Assembly: GCF_900101955.1 (NCBI RefSeq)
Contig: NZ_FNAQ01000002.1
Span: forward strand, 124,001 to 188,000
Source: Desulfuromonas thiophila
Lineage (GTDB): Bacteria > Desulfobacterota > Desulfuromonadia > Desulfuromonadales > Desulfuromonadaceae
Length of the DNA: 64,000 bases
Direction of reading: 5' to 3'
Part shown: positions 19,528 to 29,128 of the stretch, piece after piece
How the letters are laid out: each line of letters opens with the position of its first letter
Position numbering within the stretch: position 1 is the first letter of the stretch
Program-made: the position numbers and the translations under genes
The notes under the pieces: model-generated
Databases searched by the model: none
What the model was told of the DNA's origin: nothing
What the model saw: the letters and a program-made list of their open reading frames with translations, nothing else

Positions 19528-19857
19528 ATGGCAGCACAAAAGCTTCATGTCAAAAAAGGTGACCTGGTTCAGATCATGACCGGCAAGGAAAAGGGCAAGC
19601 AGGGCAAGGTTAGCCGAATCTTTGCTGACAAGAACCGCCTGACGGTCGAGAACCTCAATATCGTCAAACGCCACACGCGCCCGTCGCGTGCCAATCAGGA
19701 AGGCGGCATCGTTGAGAAAGAGGCGGCGATTTCCGCTTCCAATGTGATGCTGGTCTGTGGTGCCTGTAATCGCCCGACCCGTACCGGTATCCGCGTTCTT
19801 GAGAGTGGCGCTAAGGTGCGCTTCTGCAAGAAATGCAACGAGATTGTAGATAAGTAA
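19528..19857 (+). CDS. rplX: 50S ribosomal protein L24
   Basis: 109 residues with an N-terminal KOW motif ([20 protein letters not shown]). The C-terminal part has four cysteines (CGACNRP and CKKCNEI), which could bind zinc, as seen in many L24 proteins. L24 initiates 50S assembly. Confidence 0.97.
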   Translation: MAAQKLHVKKGDLVQIMTGKEKGKQGKVSRIFADKNRLTVENLNIVKRHTRPSRANQEGGIVEKEAAISASNVMLVCGACNRPTRTGIRVLESGAKVRFCKKCNEIVDK

Positions 19858-19870
19858 CGGAGTATTCCAG

Positions 19871-20410
19871 ATGGCCAGGTTGAAGGATCTATACAAGAAA
19901 GAGCTGGCACCGAAACTGCTCAACGACCTGCAGCTCAGCAATGTGATGCAGGTACCGCGGGTGGAAAAGGTCGTAGTGAACATGGGTATTGGCGAGGCCA
20001 TCCAGAACATCAAGGTTCTGGAGTCCGCTGTTGAGGAGCTGGCGAACATTACTGGCCAGAAGCCCGTTATTACCAAGGCAAAAAAATCCATTGCCGGTTT
20101 CAAGTTGCGTGAAGGGATGCCGATTGGCTGCATGGTGACCCTGCGGCACGACCGCGCCTATGAGTTTCTGGATCGGCTGATCAATATTGCGCTGCCACGC
20201 GTACGCGACTTCAAGGGAATTTCGCCGAAGGCTTTTGACGGGCGCGGAAACTATACCCTGGGGATTCGTGAGCAGATCATCTTCCCCGAGATTGATCTGG
20301 AGAAGGTGGCGAAGGTCGGTGGACTGAATATTTCCATCGTGACCACCGCGCGCAATGACGAGCAGGGCCGCGCGTTACTGGCTGGTCTCGGCTTGCCTTT
20401 CCGGAAGTAG
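19871..20410 (+). CDS. rplE: 50S ribosomal protein L5
   Basis: 179 residues. [14 protein letters not shown] near residue 34 and the central [21 protein letters not shown] are typical. L5 binds 5S rRNA and contacts P-site tRNA and S13. Normal length. Confidence 0.98.
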   Translation: MARLKDLYKKELAPKLLNDLQLSNVMQVPRVEKVVVNMGIGEAIQNIKVLESAVEELANITGQKPVITKAKKSIAGFKLREGMPIGCMVTLRHDRAYEFLDRLINIALPRVRDFKGISPKAFDGRGNYTLGIREQIIFPEIDLEKVAKVGGLNISIVTTARNDEQGRALLAGLGLPFRK

Positions 20411-20432
20411 TCCGGCGGAATCGGAGGAGTTT

Positions 20433-20618
20433 GTGGCAAAGAAATCGATGATCATCAAGGCCAGTCGGCCTCAGAAGTTTCAGGTGAGAAAGTATACACG
20501 TTGTCCGCTGTGCGGCCGTCCCCGTGGCTATTACCGCAAGTTCGACATGTGTCGTGTCTGCCTGCGCAAGCTTGCGCTTGAAGGCAAGCTGCCCGGCGTC
20601 CTGAAATCGAGCTGGTAA
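20433..20618 (+). CDS. rpsZ: 30S ribosomal protein S14, short zinc-binding type
   Basis: 61 residues from a GTG at 20433 behind CGGAGGAG. It is the short C+ form with two zinc-binding pairs, CPLC and CRVC (about residues 28-31 and 44-47), and the [10 protein letters not shown] signature. The longer zinc-free paralogue found in some bacteria is not in this window. Confidence 0.95.
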   Translation: MAKKSMIIKASRPQKFQVRKYTRCPLCGRPRGYYRKFDMCRVCLRKLALEGKLPGVLKSSW

Positions 20619-20638
20619 CAAGTTAAGGAGCTGTATCC

Positions 20639-21037
20639 ATGGCAATGACGGATCCTATTGCGGATATGCTGACCCGTATTCGAAATGCGGGACTGGCGAA
20701 GCACCAGAAGTTGGAGATGCCTTCGAACAAGATGAAGGTTGCCATCGCCAGTGTTCTAAAAGAGCAGGGCTATATCAAGAATTTCAAGGAAATCGCAGGC
20801 GGCCCGCAGGCCCAGCTGCGTATTTATCTGAAATATGACAACAACAATGTGCATGTCATTCATGACATTACCCGCGCTTCGCGGCCTGGCCGGCGACTCT
20901 ATGTCGGTTGTGCGGAGATCCCTCGGGTCCGCAACGGCCTGGGTTGCGCTATCGTATCCACATCACGCGGTGTATTGTCCGATGTCGCAGCGCGCGAGGC
21001 CCAAGTGGGTGGCGAGCTGGTCTGTACGGTTTGGTAG
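20639..21037 (+). CDS. rpsH: 30S ribosomal protein S8
   Basis: 132 residues starting MAMTDPIADMLTRIRNAG; the second Met two codons on is an alternative start. Conserved C-terminal STSRGVLSDVAAREAQVGGE is present. S8 binds 16S rRNA helix 21 and is the spc operon repressor in E. coli; a target site before rplE was not recognised here. Confidence 0.97.
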   Translation: MAMTDPIADMLTRIRNAGLAKHQKLEMPSNKMKVAIASVLKEQGYIKNFKEIAGGPQAQLRIYLKYDNNNVHVIHDITRASRPGRRLYVGCAEIPRVRNGLGCAIVSTSRGVLSDVAAREAQVGGELVCTVW

Positions 21038-21057
21038 CCTGCGAAGGAGTGTAGACA

Positions 21058-21597
21058 ATGTCGAGAATTGGTAAACGGCCTGTTGACATTCCCGCCGGTG
21101 TGACAGTAGCTCTGTCCGATGGTGTGATGAATGTGCAGGGGCCCAAAGGAAAGCTGTCCCGTACGATCCCGAAAACCGTTCAGGTTGAGGTGACGGCAGG
21201 GCAAATCGTGCTGACGCCGGTGCCCAGCGCCCGTCGCGACACCTCGCTGCAGGGTCTCTACCGTACCCTGATTGCCAATATGGTGGAGGGCGTGACCAAG
21301 GGGTTTCAGCGGGTTCTTGAAATTAATGGCGTAGGTTACCGTGCCGATGTCAAGGGTTCCACTCTGAATCTGGCTCTGGGGTATTCGCACCCGATTGAGT
21401 ATCCACTGCCTGAAGGAATCAATGTTGAGGTCGAAAAACAGACCAAGATGACGGTCAGTGGTATCGACAAGGAACTGGTCGGCGCCACTGCTGCCAAGAT
21501 TCGTTCGTTTCGCGGTCCCGAGCCCTATAAGGGCAAAGGAATCAAATACGCTGATGAGCGGATTCTGCGCAAGGCAGGCAAGACCGGCAAGAAATAA
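21058..21597 (+). CDS. rplF: 50S ribosomal protein L6
   Basis: 179 residues with the two repeated alpha/beta domains of L6. The signature near the C-terminus, [12 protein letters not shown], is intact. It binds near the sarcin-ricin loop and supports GTPase factor binding. Confidence 0.98.
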   Translation: MSRIGKRPVDIPAGVTVALSDGVMNVQGPKGKLSRTIPKTVQVEVTAGQIVLTPVPSARRDTSLQGLYRTLIANMVEGVTKGFQRVLEINGVGYRADVKGSTLNLALGYSHPIEYPLPEGINVEVEKQTKMTVSGIDKELVGATAAKIRSFRGPEPYKGKGIKYADERILRKAGKTGKK

Positions 21598-21617
21598 TTT
21601 TCTACAGGAGACAGAAC

Positions 21618-21986
21618 GTGGCAGGTATGACATCAAGAGCGGAGTCGAGAAAGCGGCGTCAGGCGCGTGTGCGGCGCAAGGTCGTTGGTACACCCGAACG
21701 TCCGCGGTTGTGCGTTTTCCGCAGCGCGAAGCATATATACGCGCAGATTATCGAGGATACCAAGGGTGCCGCGCTGGTTTCAGCTTCTACTCGCTGCAAG
21801 GACGTAACCGAAGCCCTGGGTTATACGGGAAATGTCGAGGCAGCCAAGGCAGTAGGCGCAGAGATTGCCCGGCGGGCCCTTGCGAAGGACATCAAGGAAG
21901 TGGTTTTTGACCGTAACGGTTTTATTTATCACGGCCGTGTCAAGGCCCTGGCCGACGCTGCGCGAGAAGCGGGCCTGGTGTTTTAA
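21618..21986 (+). CDS. rplR: 50S ribosomal protein L18
   Basis: 122 residues from GTG at 21618 (ACAGGAGACA upstream); an in-frame ATG three codons on is an alternative. [24 protein letters not shown] and [24 protein letters not shown] are typical. L18 carries 5S rRNA into the 50S subunit with L5. Confidence 0.97.
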   Translation: MAGMTSRAESRKRRQARVRRKVVGTPERPRLCVFRSAKHIYAQIIEDTKGAALVSASTRCKDVTEALGYTGNVEAAKAVGAEIARRALAKDIKEVVFDRNGFIYHGRVKALADAAREAGLVF

Positions 21987-22004
21987 TCGAAAGAGGAGGC
22001 TCCT

Positions 22005-22490
22005 TTGCAACGCAATGAGCAAAATGAAACAGAACTTATTGACCGCGTGATTCATATCAATCGTTGTGCCAAGGTTGTCAAGGGTGGCCGGCGTTTCAGC
22101 TTTTCAGCTCTGGTGGTGGTGGGCGATGGCAGTGGCCGTGTTGGTTACGGCCATGGAAAAGCCAAAGAGGTTCCCGAGGCTATCCGTAAGGGTGTTGAAA
22201 AGGCCAAGAAAAGTATGATCAGTGTGCCGCTGGTTGACCGGACAATTCCCTTTGATGTGCTTGGTCATTTCGGTGCGGGAAGTGTTTTGCTTAAACCGGC
22301 CTCTAAGGGTACCGGCGTGATCGCAGGTGGACCGGCGCGTGCTGTTCTTGAGGCTGCTGGTGTTGGTGATATTCTGTCGAAATGTCTTGGCTCGAATAAT
22401 CCACATAATGTCGTCAAGGCAACGATGAATGCCTTAGGGCAACTCAAAAGCGCTGAAGAAATTCTGTCCCGGCGGGGCATTGAGGCCTGA
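22005..22490 (+). CDS. rpsE: 30S ribosomal protein S5
   Basis: 161 residues. It starts with TTG at 22005 after AAGAGGAGG; the ATG ten bases further is in another frame. [25 protein letters not shown] holds the conserved double-stranded-RNA-binding core, and [14 protein letters not shown] follows. S5 is an accuracy-determining protein at the mRNA entry site. Confidence 0.96.
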   Translation: MQRNEQNETELIDRVIHINRCAKVVKGGRRFSFSALVVVGDGSGRVGYGHGKAKEVPEAIRKGVEKAKKSMISVPLVDRTIPFDVLGHFGAGSVLLKPASKGTGVIAGGPARAVLEAAGVGDILSKCLGSNNPHNVVKATMNALGQLKSAEEILSRRGIEA

Positions 22491-22512
22491 GTAAGGGCGG
22501 GAGTGGTGAGTC

Positions 22513-22695
22513 ATGAGCCAGCAATTGAAAGTAACACTGAAGAAAAGTGGGATTGGGCGCAGTGCCTATTTTACCCGGGTACTTAAGGGTATGGGACTGA
22601 CAAAGCTGAACAAGACGGTCGTTCTTCCGGATACGCCGGAAATGCGTGGCATGGTCAATAAGGTCAGCCACATGGTGTCTCTCGAAGAGTGCTGA
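22513..22695 (+). CDS. rpmD: 50S ribosomal protein L30
   Basis: 60 residues, the full bacterial L30 length. LKVTLKKSGIG at the N-terminus and LTKLNKTVVLPDTPEMRGMV in the middle are diagnostic. AGGAG-like GGGAG precedes the ATG. Confidence 0.96.
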   Translation: MSQQLKVTLKKSGIGRSAYFTRVLKGMGLTKLNKTVVLPDTPEMRGMVNKVSHMVSLEEC

Positions 22696-22710
22696 TAAGG
22701 GACAAGTGCT

Positions 22711-23151
22711 ATGGATCTGAGTAATCTCAGCCCGGCTGCGGGCTCCGTGAAAAAAAGAAAACGTATTGGCCGCGGACCCGGTTCGGGTAATGGTAAGACC
22801 GCCGGCAAGGGCCATAAGGGTCAAAATGCTCGCTCCGGCGGTGGTGTGAAGCCAGGTTTTGAGGGTGGGCAGATGCCTTTGCAGCGCCGGCTGCCCAAGC
22901 GTGGCTTTACGCCGCTTGACAAAAAAGTGTATGCCTTGGTTAATCTGCGCGATCTTGATACTTTCGAGGCAGGGTCAGTGGTTGATCCGCAGCAACTGAT
23001 CGCGGCAGGCCTTGTCCGCCAGATTGGTGACGGTGTCAAGGTTCTTGGTGATGGTGAGCTGACAAAGGCAGTGACCGTGAAGGCGCACCGATTCAGCCGT
23101 TCTGCCCAAGAAAAAATCGCTGCCGCTGGCGGCACAGTCGAGGTGCTGTAA
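22711..23151 (+). CDS. rplO: 50S ribosomal protein L15
   Basis: 146 residues. The Gly-rich basic N-terminal extension ([20 protein letters not shown]) penetrates 23S rRNA, followed by the folded domain. The stop codon lies two bases before the secY start. Confidence 0.97.
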   Translation: MDLSNLSPAAGSVKKRKRIGRGPGSGNGKTAGKGHKGQNARSGGGVKPGFEGGQMPLQRRLPKRGFTPLDKKVYALVNLRDLDTFEAGSVVDPQQLIAAGLVRQIGDGVKVLGDGELTKAVTVKAHRFSRSAQEKIAAAGGTVEVL

Positions 23152-23153
23152 TC

Positions 23154-24464
23154 TTGTTAGCGACGCTGCACAACATCTTCAGTATTGCGGAATTACGACG
23201 GCGCATTTTCTTTACCCTGATGATGTTGGCCGTCTACCGAGTTGGTTGCCATGTGCCTACCCCTGGGGTCAATGCTCAGGTCCTGGCCAGTTTTTTCGAG
23301 GGGACTCAGGGGACCCTGCTGGGTTTGGTGAGCGCCTTTACTGGTGGTGCGCTTGAGCGCATGACCATTTTTGCGCTTGGGATCATGCCCTATATCAGCG
23401 CATCAATCATTCTTCAGCTTCTGACGGTTGTCTACGAGCCGGTCGCCAGGCTGTCGAAAGAGGGGGCTGCAGGTCGGCGAGTTATCACCCGTTGGACGCG
23501 TTACGGAACCATTTTACTGTCGGTTGTTCAGGGGGCAGGTATCGCTGTTGGCCTGCAGTCGATGACAGGACCTGCGGGGGATCCTGTGGTGCCCTATCCG
23601 GGTTTTGGTTTTATCCTCCTTACGGTTATCACCCTGACAGCCGGAACCGCCTTTATCATGTGGATCGGCGAGCAGGTTACCGAGCGTGGGATTGGGAACG
23701 GGATTTCTCTGATTATTTTTGCCGGGATTGTTGCCAATATTCCGGCTGCCCTGGTTAACAGTATCCGACTTTTTAAAACCGGGGCGCTGCCCCTGTTTAC
23801 CCTGATTGTGATTGGCCTTCTGATGGTTGCCGTAATCATGTTCATCATTTTTATGGAGCGGGCACAGAGGCGAGTTCCAATCCACTATGCTAAACGGGTC
23901 GTTGGCATGCGCAATCTGGGTGGGCAGTCAAGTCATCTGCCGCTCAAGATAAACATGAGCGGCGTTATCCCGCCAATTTTCGCGAGCTCGATCATCATGT
24001 TTCCGGCAACAGTAGCTAATTTTGTCGATGTCGCCTGGGTCCAGCAGGCAGCGGCAATGATGGTGCCGAGCCATTGGCTGTATAATCTGTTTTTTGTTGC
24101 TTTTATCGTCTTCTTTTGCTACTTCTACACAGCTGTGACATTTAATCCGGTTGATGTGGCTGAAAATGTAAAAAATCAGGGGGGTTACATTCCGGGAATC
24201 CGTCCGGGAAAACCTACCTCTGAGTATTTAGATCTGGTGCTGAGCCGGCTGACTTTTGCTGGGGCGATCTATGTTTCAGCTGTTTGTGTCTTGCCGACCC
24301 TGTTGATTGGTCAGTTCAATCTTCCTTTTTATTTCGGTGGAACTTCCCTGCTGATTGTTGTCGGAGTAGGACTTGATACAGCATCGCAGATTGAGTCCCA
24401 TCTCATATCGCGTTCCTATGAGGGTTTCATGCGCGGAGCCACAATTCGTGGACGTCATGGTTAG
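23154..24464 (+). CDS. secY: protein translocase subunit SecY
   Basis: 436 residues, inner membrane, with about ten hydrophobic transmembrane segments. It forms the channel for protein export and membrane insertion with SecE and SecG. TTG start at 23154, two bases after rplO; the resulting N-terminus (NIFSIAELRRRIFFTL) agrees with the family. The cytoplasmic ribosome/SecA-contacting loop contains RVPIHYAKRVVG. Last member of the spc-type block before adk and map. Confidence 0.97.
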   Translation: MLATLHNIFSIAELRRRIFFTLMMLAVYRVGCHVPTPGVNAQVLASFFEGTQGTLLGLVSAFTGGALERMTIFALGIMPYISASIILQLLTVVYEPVARLSKEGAAGRRVITRWTRYGTILLSVVQGAGIAVGLQSMTGPAGDPVVPYPGFGFILLTVITLTAGTAFIMWIGEQVTERGIGNGISLIIFAGIVANIPAALVNSIRLFKTGALPLFTLIVIGLLMVAVIMFIIFMERAQRRVPIHYAKRVVGMRNLGGQSSHLPLKINMSGVIPPIFASSIIMFPATVANFVDVAWVQQAAAMMVPSHWLYNLFFVAFIVFFCYFYTAVTFNPVDVAENVKNQGGYIPGIRPGKPTSEYLDLVLSRLTFAGAIYVSAVCVLPTLLIGQFNLPFYFGGTSLLIVVGVGLDTASQIESHLISRSYEGFMRGATIRGRHG

Positions 24465-24482
24465 CCCGAGGGGTAATAGCTG

Positions 24483-25133
24483 ATGAAATTGATTTTGCTG
24501 GGTCCGCCGGGGGCGGGCAAGGGAACACAGGCGCAGATGTTGATGGAGCGCTATGGTATTCCGCAGATTTCAACTGGCGATATGTTGCGTGCTGCGGTCA
24601 AGAACGGTACGCCAATGGGGCTGAAGGCCAAGGCCTGCATGGAGGCAGGTGCCTTAGTGCCGGATGCTGTGGTAGTTGGCATTGTTGAGGAGCGGTTGCG
24701 CCAGCCTGACTGTGACGCCGGTTTCATTCTTGACGGATTTCCCCGTACCCTGCCGCAGGCGGATGCTCTGCAGGCAACGCTGTTGGCGCTGGGCAAAGAA
24801 CTTGATGCCGTAGTCTCTCTTGAGGTTGACGTTGACGCACTGGTTGAGCGGCTGGTTGGCCGTCGTAGCTGCCCAAGTTGTGGTGCGGGCTATCATGTGC
24901 GTTTCGACCCGCCACGCCACGAGGGGGTGTGTGACCGTTGTGGAGCGGGATTGATTCAGCGTGAGGATGACCAGGAGACGACAATTCGCAATCGGATGGA
25001 GGTTTACCGTCAGCAGACGGCTCCGCTAGTTGATTACTACGGCAAGGCTGGCTTGCTTCGCTCGGTCGATGGTATGTTGCCGATCTCTCAGGTTGGCCAA
25101 GCACTGCTGGCTGTGTTGGGATCGACTCCTTGA
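24483..25133 (+). CDS. adk: adenylate kinase
   Basis: 216 residues. It interconverts ATP + AMP and 2 ADP. P-loop GPPGAGKGT at 7-15, and DGFPRT lid-hinge motif. The long LID domain has four cysteines (CPSC ... CDRC, about residues 130-153), so this is the zinc-binding LID form. The stop codon overlaps the map start by four bases (TTGA). Confidence 0.98.
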   Translation: MKLILLGPPGAGKGTQAQMLMERYGIPQISTGDMLRAAVKNGTPMGLKAKACMEAGALVPDAVVVGIVEERLRQPDCDAGFILDGFPRTLPQADALQATLLALGKELDAVVSLEVDVDALVERLVGRRSCPSCGAGYHVRFDPPRHEGVCDRCGAGLIQREDDQETTIRNRMEVYRQQTAPLVDYYGKAGLLRSVDGMLPISQVGQALLAVLGSTP

Positions 25134-25876
25134 TTATTATAAAGACGGCTTCCGAGATAGAGCGCATGCGAGTGCCCTGTCGCATGGTCGCCGAGTATCT
25201 TGCCGAACTTTGTGAACTGGTTCGCCCTGGGATTACAACGTGGGAGTTGTCGGAGCGGGCCGAACAACGCTGCCGAGAGTGGAAAGCCATACCGGCATTT
25301 AAAGGCTACGGAGGATTTCCCTGCGCCATATGTGCTTCTCCTGATGAAGTTGTGGTGCATGGCTTTGCTACCCAAAAGCCTCTAGAGGAAGGCGAAATCG
25401 TCAGTATTGATTTCGGTGTGCTATACGATGGCTTTTATGGTGATGCAGCAGTGACCTTGCCGGTTGGTCAGGTGAGCAGCGCTAAGCGTCGCCTCATGGC
25501 TGTGACGCAGGAGGCTTTGGCCGCAGGTATTGCCCGTGTTTTACCGGGTGGTCGCTTGACAGATGTGTCCGCTGCGGTGCAGCAGGTTGCCGAGGCAGCT
25601 GGCTATTCTGTTGTGCGTGAGTTTGTTGGGCACGGCATAGGCCGGGCATTGCACGAAGAGCCGCAGATCCCGAACTATGGTCGCCCTGGGCAGGGGCCAG
25701 TGCTCAAAGAAGGCATGGTGTTGGCGATAGAGCCCATGATCAATATGGGCAAGCCGCAGGTCGAGATACTTAAGGATGGCTGGACGGCGGTGACGCGCGA
25801 TCGGAAACCTTCGGCGCATTTTGAACACACGGTGCTGGTGACAAAGGATGGCGCTGAGATATTGACTCAGCTTTAG
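25130..25876 (+). CDS. map: methionine aminopeptidase, type I
   Basis: 248 residues. It removes initiator methionine from nascent proteins. The TTG at 25130 gives [14 protein letters not shown], which aligns with the usual start IKTPEDIEKMRV. Metal-ligand regions are present: [16 protein letters not shown] (two Asp), [12 protein letters not shown] (His), and the C-terminal glutamates ([13 protein letters not shown]). It overlaps adk by four bases. Confidence 0.97.
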   Translation: MIIIKTASEIERMRVPCRMVAEYLAELCELVRPGITTWELSERAEQRCREWKAIPAFKGYGGFPCAICASPDEVVVHGFATQKPLEEGEIVSIDFGVLYDGFYGDAAVTLPVGQVSSAKRRLMAVTQEALAAGIARVLPGGRLTDVSAAVQQVAEAAGYSVVREFVGHGIGRALHEEPQIPNYGRPGQGPVLKEGMVLAIEPMINMGKPQVEILKDGWTAVTRDRKPSAHFEHTVLVTKDGAEILTQL

Positions 25877-25908
25877 TTATTTATTTCAAGCAAAGCAGAG
25901 GTTTGATT

Positions 25909-26022
25909 ATGAAGGTTCGCGCGTCTGTAAAGACTATCTGTGATAAATGTAAGGTTATTAAGCGTAAAGGTGTTCTCCGGGTGATTTGTGAGAATCCTAA
26001 GCATAAGCAGAGACAGGGCTAA
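25909..26022 (+). CDS. rpmJ: 50S ribosomal protein L36
   Basis: 37 residues, [20 protein letters not shown] and ending NPKHKQRQG. Zinc ligands C11, C14, C27 and H32 are all present, so it is the zinc-binding (C+) form. CAGAGG precedes the ATG. It directly follows map; infA, which often lies between them, is missing. Confidence 0.97.
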   Translation: MKVRASVKTICDKCKVIKRKGVLRVICENPKHKQRQG

Positions 26023-26040
26023 TTCAGGGAGGATACGAAG

Positions 26041-26409
26041 TTGGCACGTATTGCTGGTATTGACTTACCAAAAAACAAGCGGATTGAAGTGGCTTTGACC
26101 TATATTTACGGTGTAGGTCGGACGACGGCACAGCGTATCCTGTCTCAGGCTGGCGTTGATTGTAATATTCGTACGGATGATCTGACCGAAAATGATGTGG
26201 CCCAGATCCGTAAGATTATGGATACTGAATATAAGGTCGAGGGTGATCTTCGACGTGAAGTCTCCATGAATATCAAGCGGCTGATGGATCTTGGCTGTTA
26301 CCGTGGCCTGCGCCATCGCCGTGGTTTGCCTGTGCGCGGACAAAAAACTAAAACAAATGCGCGTACCCGTAAAGGCCCGCGCAAGACCGTAGCCGGCAAG
26401 AAGAAATAA
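26041..26409 (+). CDS. rpsM: 30S ribosomal protein S13
   Basis: 122 residues from TTG at 26041, with GGGAGGA upstream. [20 protein letters not shown] is the standard N-terminus; [25 protein letters not shown] is the conserved basic C-terminal tail that contacts P-site tRNA. Confidence 0.97.
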   Translation: MARIAGIDLPKNKRIEVALTYIYGVGRTTAQRILSQAGVDCNIRTDDLTENDVAQIRKIMDTEYKVEGDLRREVSMNIKRLMDLGCYRGLRHRRGLPVRGQKTKTNARTRKGPRKTVAGKKK

Positions 26410-26420
26410 TCGGAGGAATA

Positions 26421-26816
26421 ATGGCTAAGCCCGGTAAGAAAGTTGCGCGTAAGGCAAAAGTAAAAAAGAATATTGTTAATGGGGTGGCTCATATTCAGGC
26501 GACCTTCAACAATACGATTGTTTCCATCGCTGATGTCAGCGGGAATGTGATTTCCTGGGCAACAGCCGGCGGGATGGGTTTCAAGGGTTCACGCAAAAGT
26601 ACGCCATTTGCGGCCCAGGTTGCTGCCGAAACAGCAGCGAAGAAAGCCCAGGAGCACGGCCTGCGCAGTGTTGAGGTTTGCGTGAAGGGCCCCGGATCAG
26701 GGCGCGAATCGGCACTTCGCGCGCTTCAGGCCGCTGGCCTGAACGTGACAATGATCCGGGACGTTACGCCGGTCCCGCACAACGGCTGCCGTCCGCCCAA
26801 GCGTCGCCGCGTTTGA
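26421..26816 (+). CDS. rpsK: 30S ribosomal protein S11
   Basis: 131 residues. [14 protein letters not shown] and the C-terminal [13 protein letters not shown] are conserved; the Asn-Gly there is a known isoaspartate site in E. coli S11. S11 forms part of the mRNA exit platform with S7 and S18. Confidence 0.98.
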   Translation: MAKPGKKVARKAKVKKNIVNGVAHIQATFNNTIVSIADVSGNVISWATAGGMGFKGSRKSTPFAAQVAAETAAKKAQEHGLRSVEVCVKGPGSGRESALRALQAAGLNVTMIRDVTPVPHNGCRPPKRRRV

Positions 26817-26872
26817 GTCTTGTCCATCGCCTGCTGGCACCGTGACGATTTAAGTTTAGAGGAAACAGAATT

Positions 26873-27493
26873 ATGGCTAAAAACTTTATGCCTAAGGGCA
26901 AGATTGTGCGCCGTCTTGGCGTCAACATCTTCGGTAATCCCAAATACGACCGTCTGCTTGAGCGCCGGCCGACCCCGCCTGGCCAGCATGGTGCTGCGCG
27001 TAAGGGTAAGCCGTCGGATTATGCCCGTCAGTTGCTGGAGAAACAGAAGGTTCGCTTCTGTTATGGCCTGAGTGAGAAACAATTTCGCCATGTGTTTGAC
27101 AAGGCGAAGGCCATGAAGGGGATCACTGGTCACAATATGCTGCAGCTGCTTGAGCGCCGGCTTGACAATATGGTGTTTCGTCTGGGCTTGGCGGCCAGTC
27201 GCGCTGAGGCGCGTGTTTTTGTGCGCCATGGTCACTATCTTGTCAATGGCCGTAAGGTCGATATCCCGTCTTATCTTGTTAAGGCTGGCGATGTAGTAGA
27301 GGTTAAGGAAAAAAGCCGTAAGGTTGCTAAAATCGCTGAGGCGATGGAAGGTGTAATGCGCCGTGGTATTCCGACTTGGCTGTCGCTGGAGCGCGACGCT
27401 TTTCGGGGTACGGTTAAGTCGATTCCGTTGCGTGAAGAGCTGACCAGCCCAGTTTTTGAGGAACAACTGATTGTTGAACTTTACTCGAAGTAA
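26873..27493 (+). CDS. rpsD: 30S ribosomal protein S4
   Basis: 206 residues. The N-terminal arm lacks the zinc-binding cysteine cluster of C+ S4 proteins, so this is the zinc-free type. RPTPPGQHG is intact, and the S4 RNA-binding domain (LERRLDNMVFRLGLAASRAEAR) spans about residues 92-155. S4 nucleates 30S assembly and controls the alpha operon in E. coli. Confidence 0.98.
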   Translation: MAKNFMPKGKIVRRLGVNIFGNPKYDRLLERRPTPPGQHGAARKGKPSDYARQLLEKQKVRFCYGLSEKQFRHVFDKAKAMKGITGHNMLQLLERRLDNMVFRLGLAASRAEARVFVRHGHYLVNGRKVDIPSYLVKAGDVVEVKEKSRKVAKIAEAMEGVMRRGIPTWLSLERDAFRGTVKSIPLREELTSPVFEEQLIVELYSK

Positions 27494-27531
27494 GGTCGAT
27501 CATTCTGTTACTCTGACTGTGGAGTCGCTTC

Positions 27532-28548
27532 ATGTATAAAAACTGGAGAGATCTGATCAAGCCCAAGCGGTTGCAGGTGGATAGTCGTAGCTTGACCGAC
27601 TGCTACGGCAAGTTCACCGCTGAGCCGTTCGAACGCGGTTTCGGTACCACGATCGGCAACTCCCTGCGTCGGATTCTCTTGTCCTCGCTGCAGGGTGCAG
27701 CGATCACATCGATTCGCATCAAGGGGGTGTTGCACGAGTTTTCCACCGTCCCCGGTGTGACTGAGGATGTGACCGACATCATCCTCAACCTCAAGGCTGT
27801 GTTGCTGCGTTTGCACGGCCATGAGAGCCGCAATCTGCGAATTGTCAAGAAAGGTGCGGGTGTCATCACCGCAGGTGATATTATCACCGATGCCAATGTC
27901 GAGATTCTCAACCCGGATCTGTGTATCGCGACCTGTACCAAAGAGGCCGATGTCGAGATGGATTTGGTGGTGTCCCTTGGTAAGGGTTATGTTACAGCTG
28001 AACGTAACCGTGATGAAAAGGCCCCCGTTGGGACCATACCGATTGATGCGATTTTTTCGCCGATCAAGAAGGTCAATTTTGCGGTTACCAACGCTCGTGT
28101 GGGTCAGATAACCGACTATGACAAGCTCACCTTGGAGGTGTGGACGGATGGTAGCGTCAAGCCAGATGATGCTGTCGCTTATGCTGCCAAGATTCTCAAG
28201 GAGCATCTGCAACTCTTCATAAATTTTGATGAGGAGCAGGTTCCCAGTGAGCATGTCGAGGAGGAAGAGGTACAGAAAATCAACGAGAACCTCTACCGCA
28301 GTGTCGAGGAACTCGAACTGTCGGTGCGCAGTGCCAATTGTCTCAAGAATGCTCGAATCGGGCTGATTGGAGATCTGGTGCAGCGGACCGAAGCCGAAAT
28401 GCTCAAGACGCAGAATTTCGGCCGTAAGTCTCTCAATGAGATCAAGGATATCCTGGCTGACATGGGCTTGACCCTGGGGATGAAGCTGGAGAATTTTCCT
28501 GATCCGGAGTATCTGAAAGTGTTACAGAAAAGCCGCGAAGAGCTCTAG
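27532..28548 (+). CDS. rpoA: DNA-directed RNA polymerase subunit alpha
   Basis: 338 residues. The N-terminal domain (about 1-232) dimerises and assembles beta and beta-prime ([21 protein letters not shown]). A linker with acidic residues follows. The C-terminal domain (about 265-325, [14 protein letters not shown] and [12 protein letters not shown]) binds UP elements and activators. Standard place between rpsD and rplQ. Confidence 0.99.
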   Translation: MYKNWRDLIKPKRLQVDSRSLTDCYGKFTAEPFERGFGTTIGNSLRRILLSSLQGAAITSIRIKGVLHEFSTVPGVTEDVTDIILNLKAVLLRLHGHESRNLRIVKKGAGVITAGDIITDANVEILNPDLCIATCTKEADVEMDLVVSLGKGYVTAERNRDEKAPVGTIPIDAIFSPIKKVNFAVTNARVGQITDYDKLTLEVWTDGSVKPDDAVAYAAKILKEHLQLFINFDEEQVPSEHVEEEEVQKINENLYRSVEELELSVRSANCLKNARIGLIGDLVQRTEAEMLKTQNFGRKSLNEIKDILADMGLTLGMKLENFPDPEYLKVLQKSREEL

Positions 28549-28581
28549 GCCTTCGCCGTGCGATTGAAAGGATGAGCCCTC

Positions 28582-28959
28582 ATGCGACACAATAACACTG
28601 GCCGCCGTCTTGGCCGCAATTCCAGTCACCGGGCGGCGATGCTGCGCAATCTGGTGACGTCTCTAATTGATCACGAGAAGATTGTCACCACTGATGCCCG
28701 GGCCAAGGAGGTGCGCAAGCTTGTCGAGAAAATGATTACCCTGGGCAAGCGGGGTGACCTGCATGCTCGGCGCCAGGCTGCGGCTGTCGTTCGCGAAAAG
28801 CGTGTCGTTGCCAAGCTGTTCGAGCGTGTTGCCCCGCGCTTCGAAGGACGTCAGGGCGGTTACACCCGCATCATCAAGATTGGCAATCGTGTAGGCGACA
28901 ATGCATCCCAATCGATCATTGAACTGGTCGATCAGGGCGCGGCCGAATCGGCTCAGTAA
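28582..28959 (+). CDS. rplQ: 50S ribosomal protein L17
   Basis: 125 residues, starting [20 protein letters not shown]. It lacks a long C-terminal extension. L17 lies at the tunnel-exit side of the 50S subunit. It is the last gene of the supercluster and is followed 19 bases later by a strong terminator. Confidence 0.98.
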   Translation: MRHNNTGRRLGRNSSHRAAMLRNLVTSLIDHEKIVTTDARAKEVRKLVEKMITLGKRGDLHARRQAAAVVREKRVVAKLFERVAPRFEGRQGGYTRIIKIGNRVGDNASQSIIELVDQGAAESAQ

Positions 28960-28978
28960 TCGGTATCGTTCAGCGATG

Positions 28979-29011
28979 AAAAAAGGCAAGGGCGTGGCTC
29001 TTGCCTTTTTT
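28979..29011 (+). terminator. rho-independent terminator after rplQ
   Basis: A perfect 12-bp stem: AAAAAAGGCAAG (28979-28990) and CTTGCCTTTTTT (29000-29011) with a 9-base loop. The T-rich arm doubles as the terminator tail, so the structure may work in both directions. It closes the rpsL-rplQ transcription unit. Confidence 0.93.
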
Positions 29012-29128
29012 CTGTTTCAGGGCAACTTCTTTTCGGTTAGTCTTCCGCGAATGGCGTAAGGGCTGGCACAGTGGTGGACCGTCGCTGGCTATCGCTTTTT
29101 CGTTGACGGCACAGGCAGATTTCGGCTT

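Noticed and set aside
29071-29106. Short frame (GTG start, 11 codons, one Trp) before trpE as a trp leader peptide.
   Set aside because: Only one Trp codon, no tandem pair, and no antiterminator/terminator hairpin between it and trpE.
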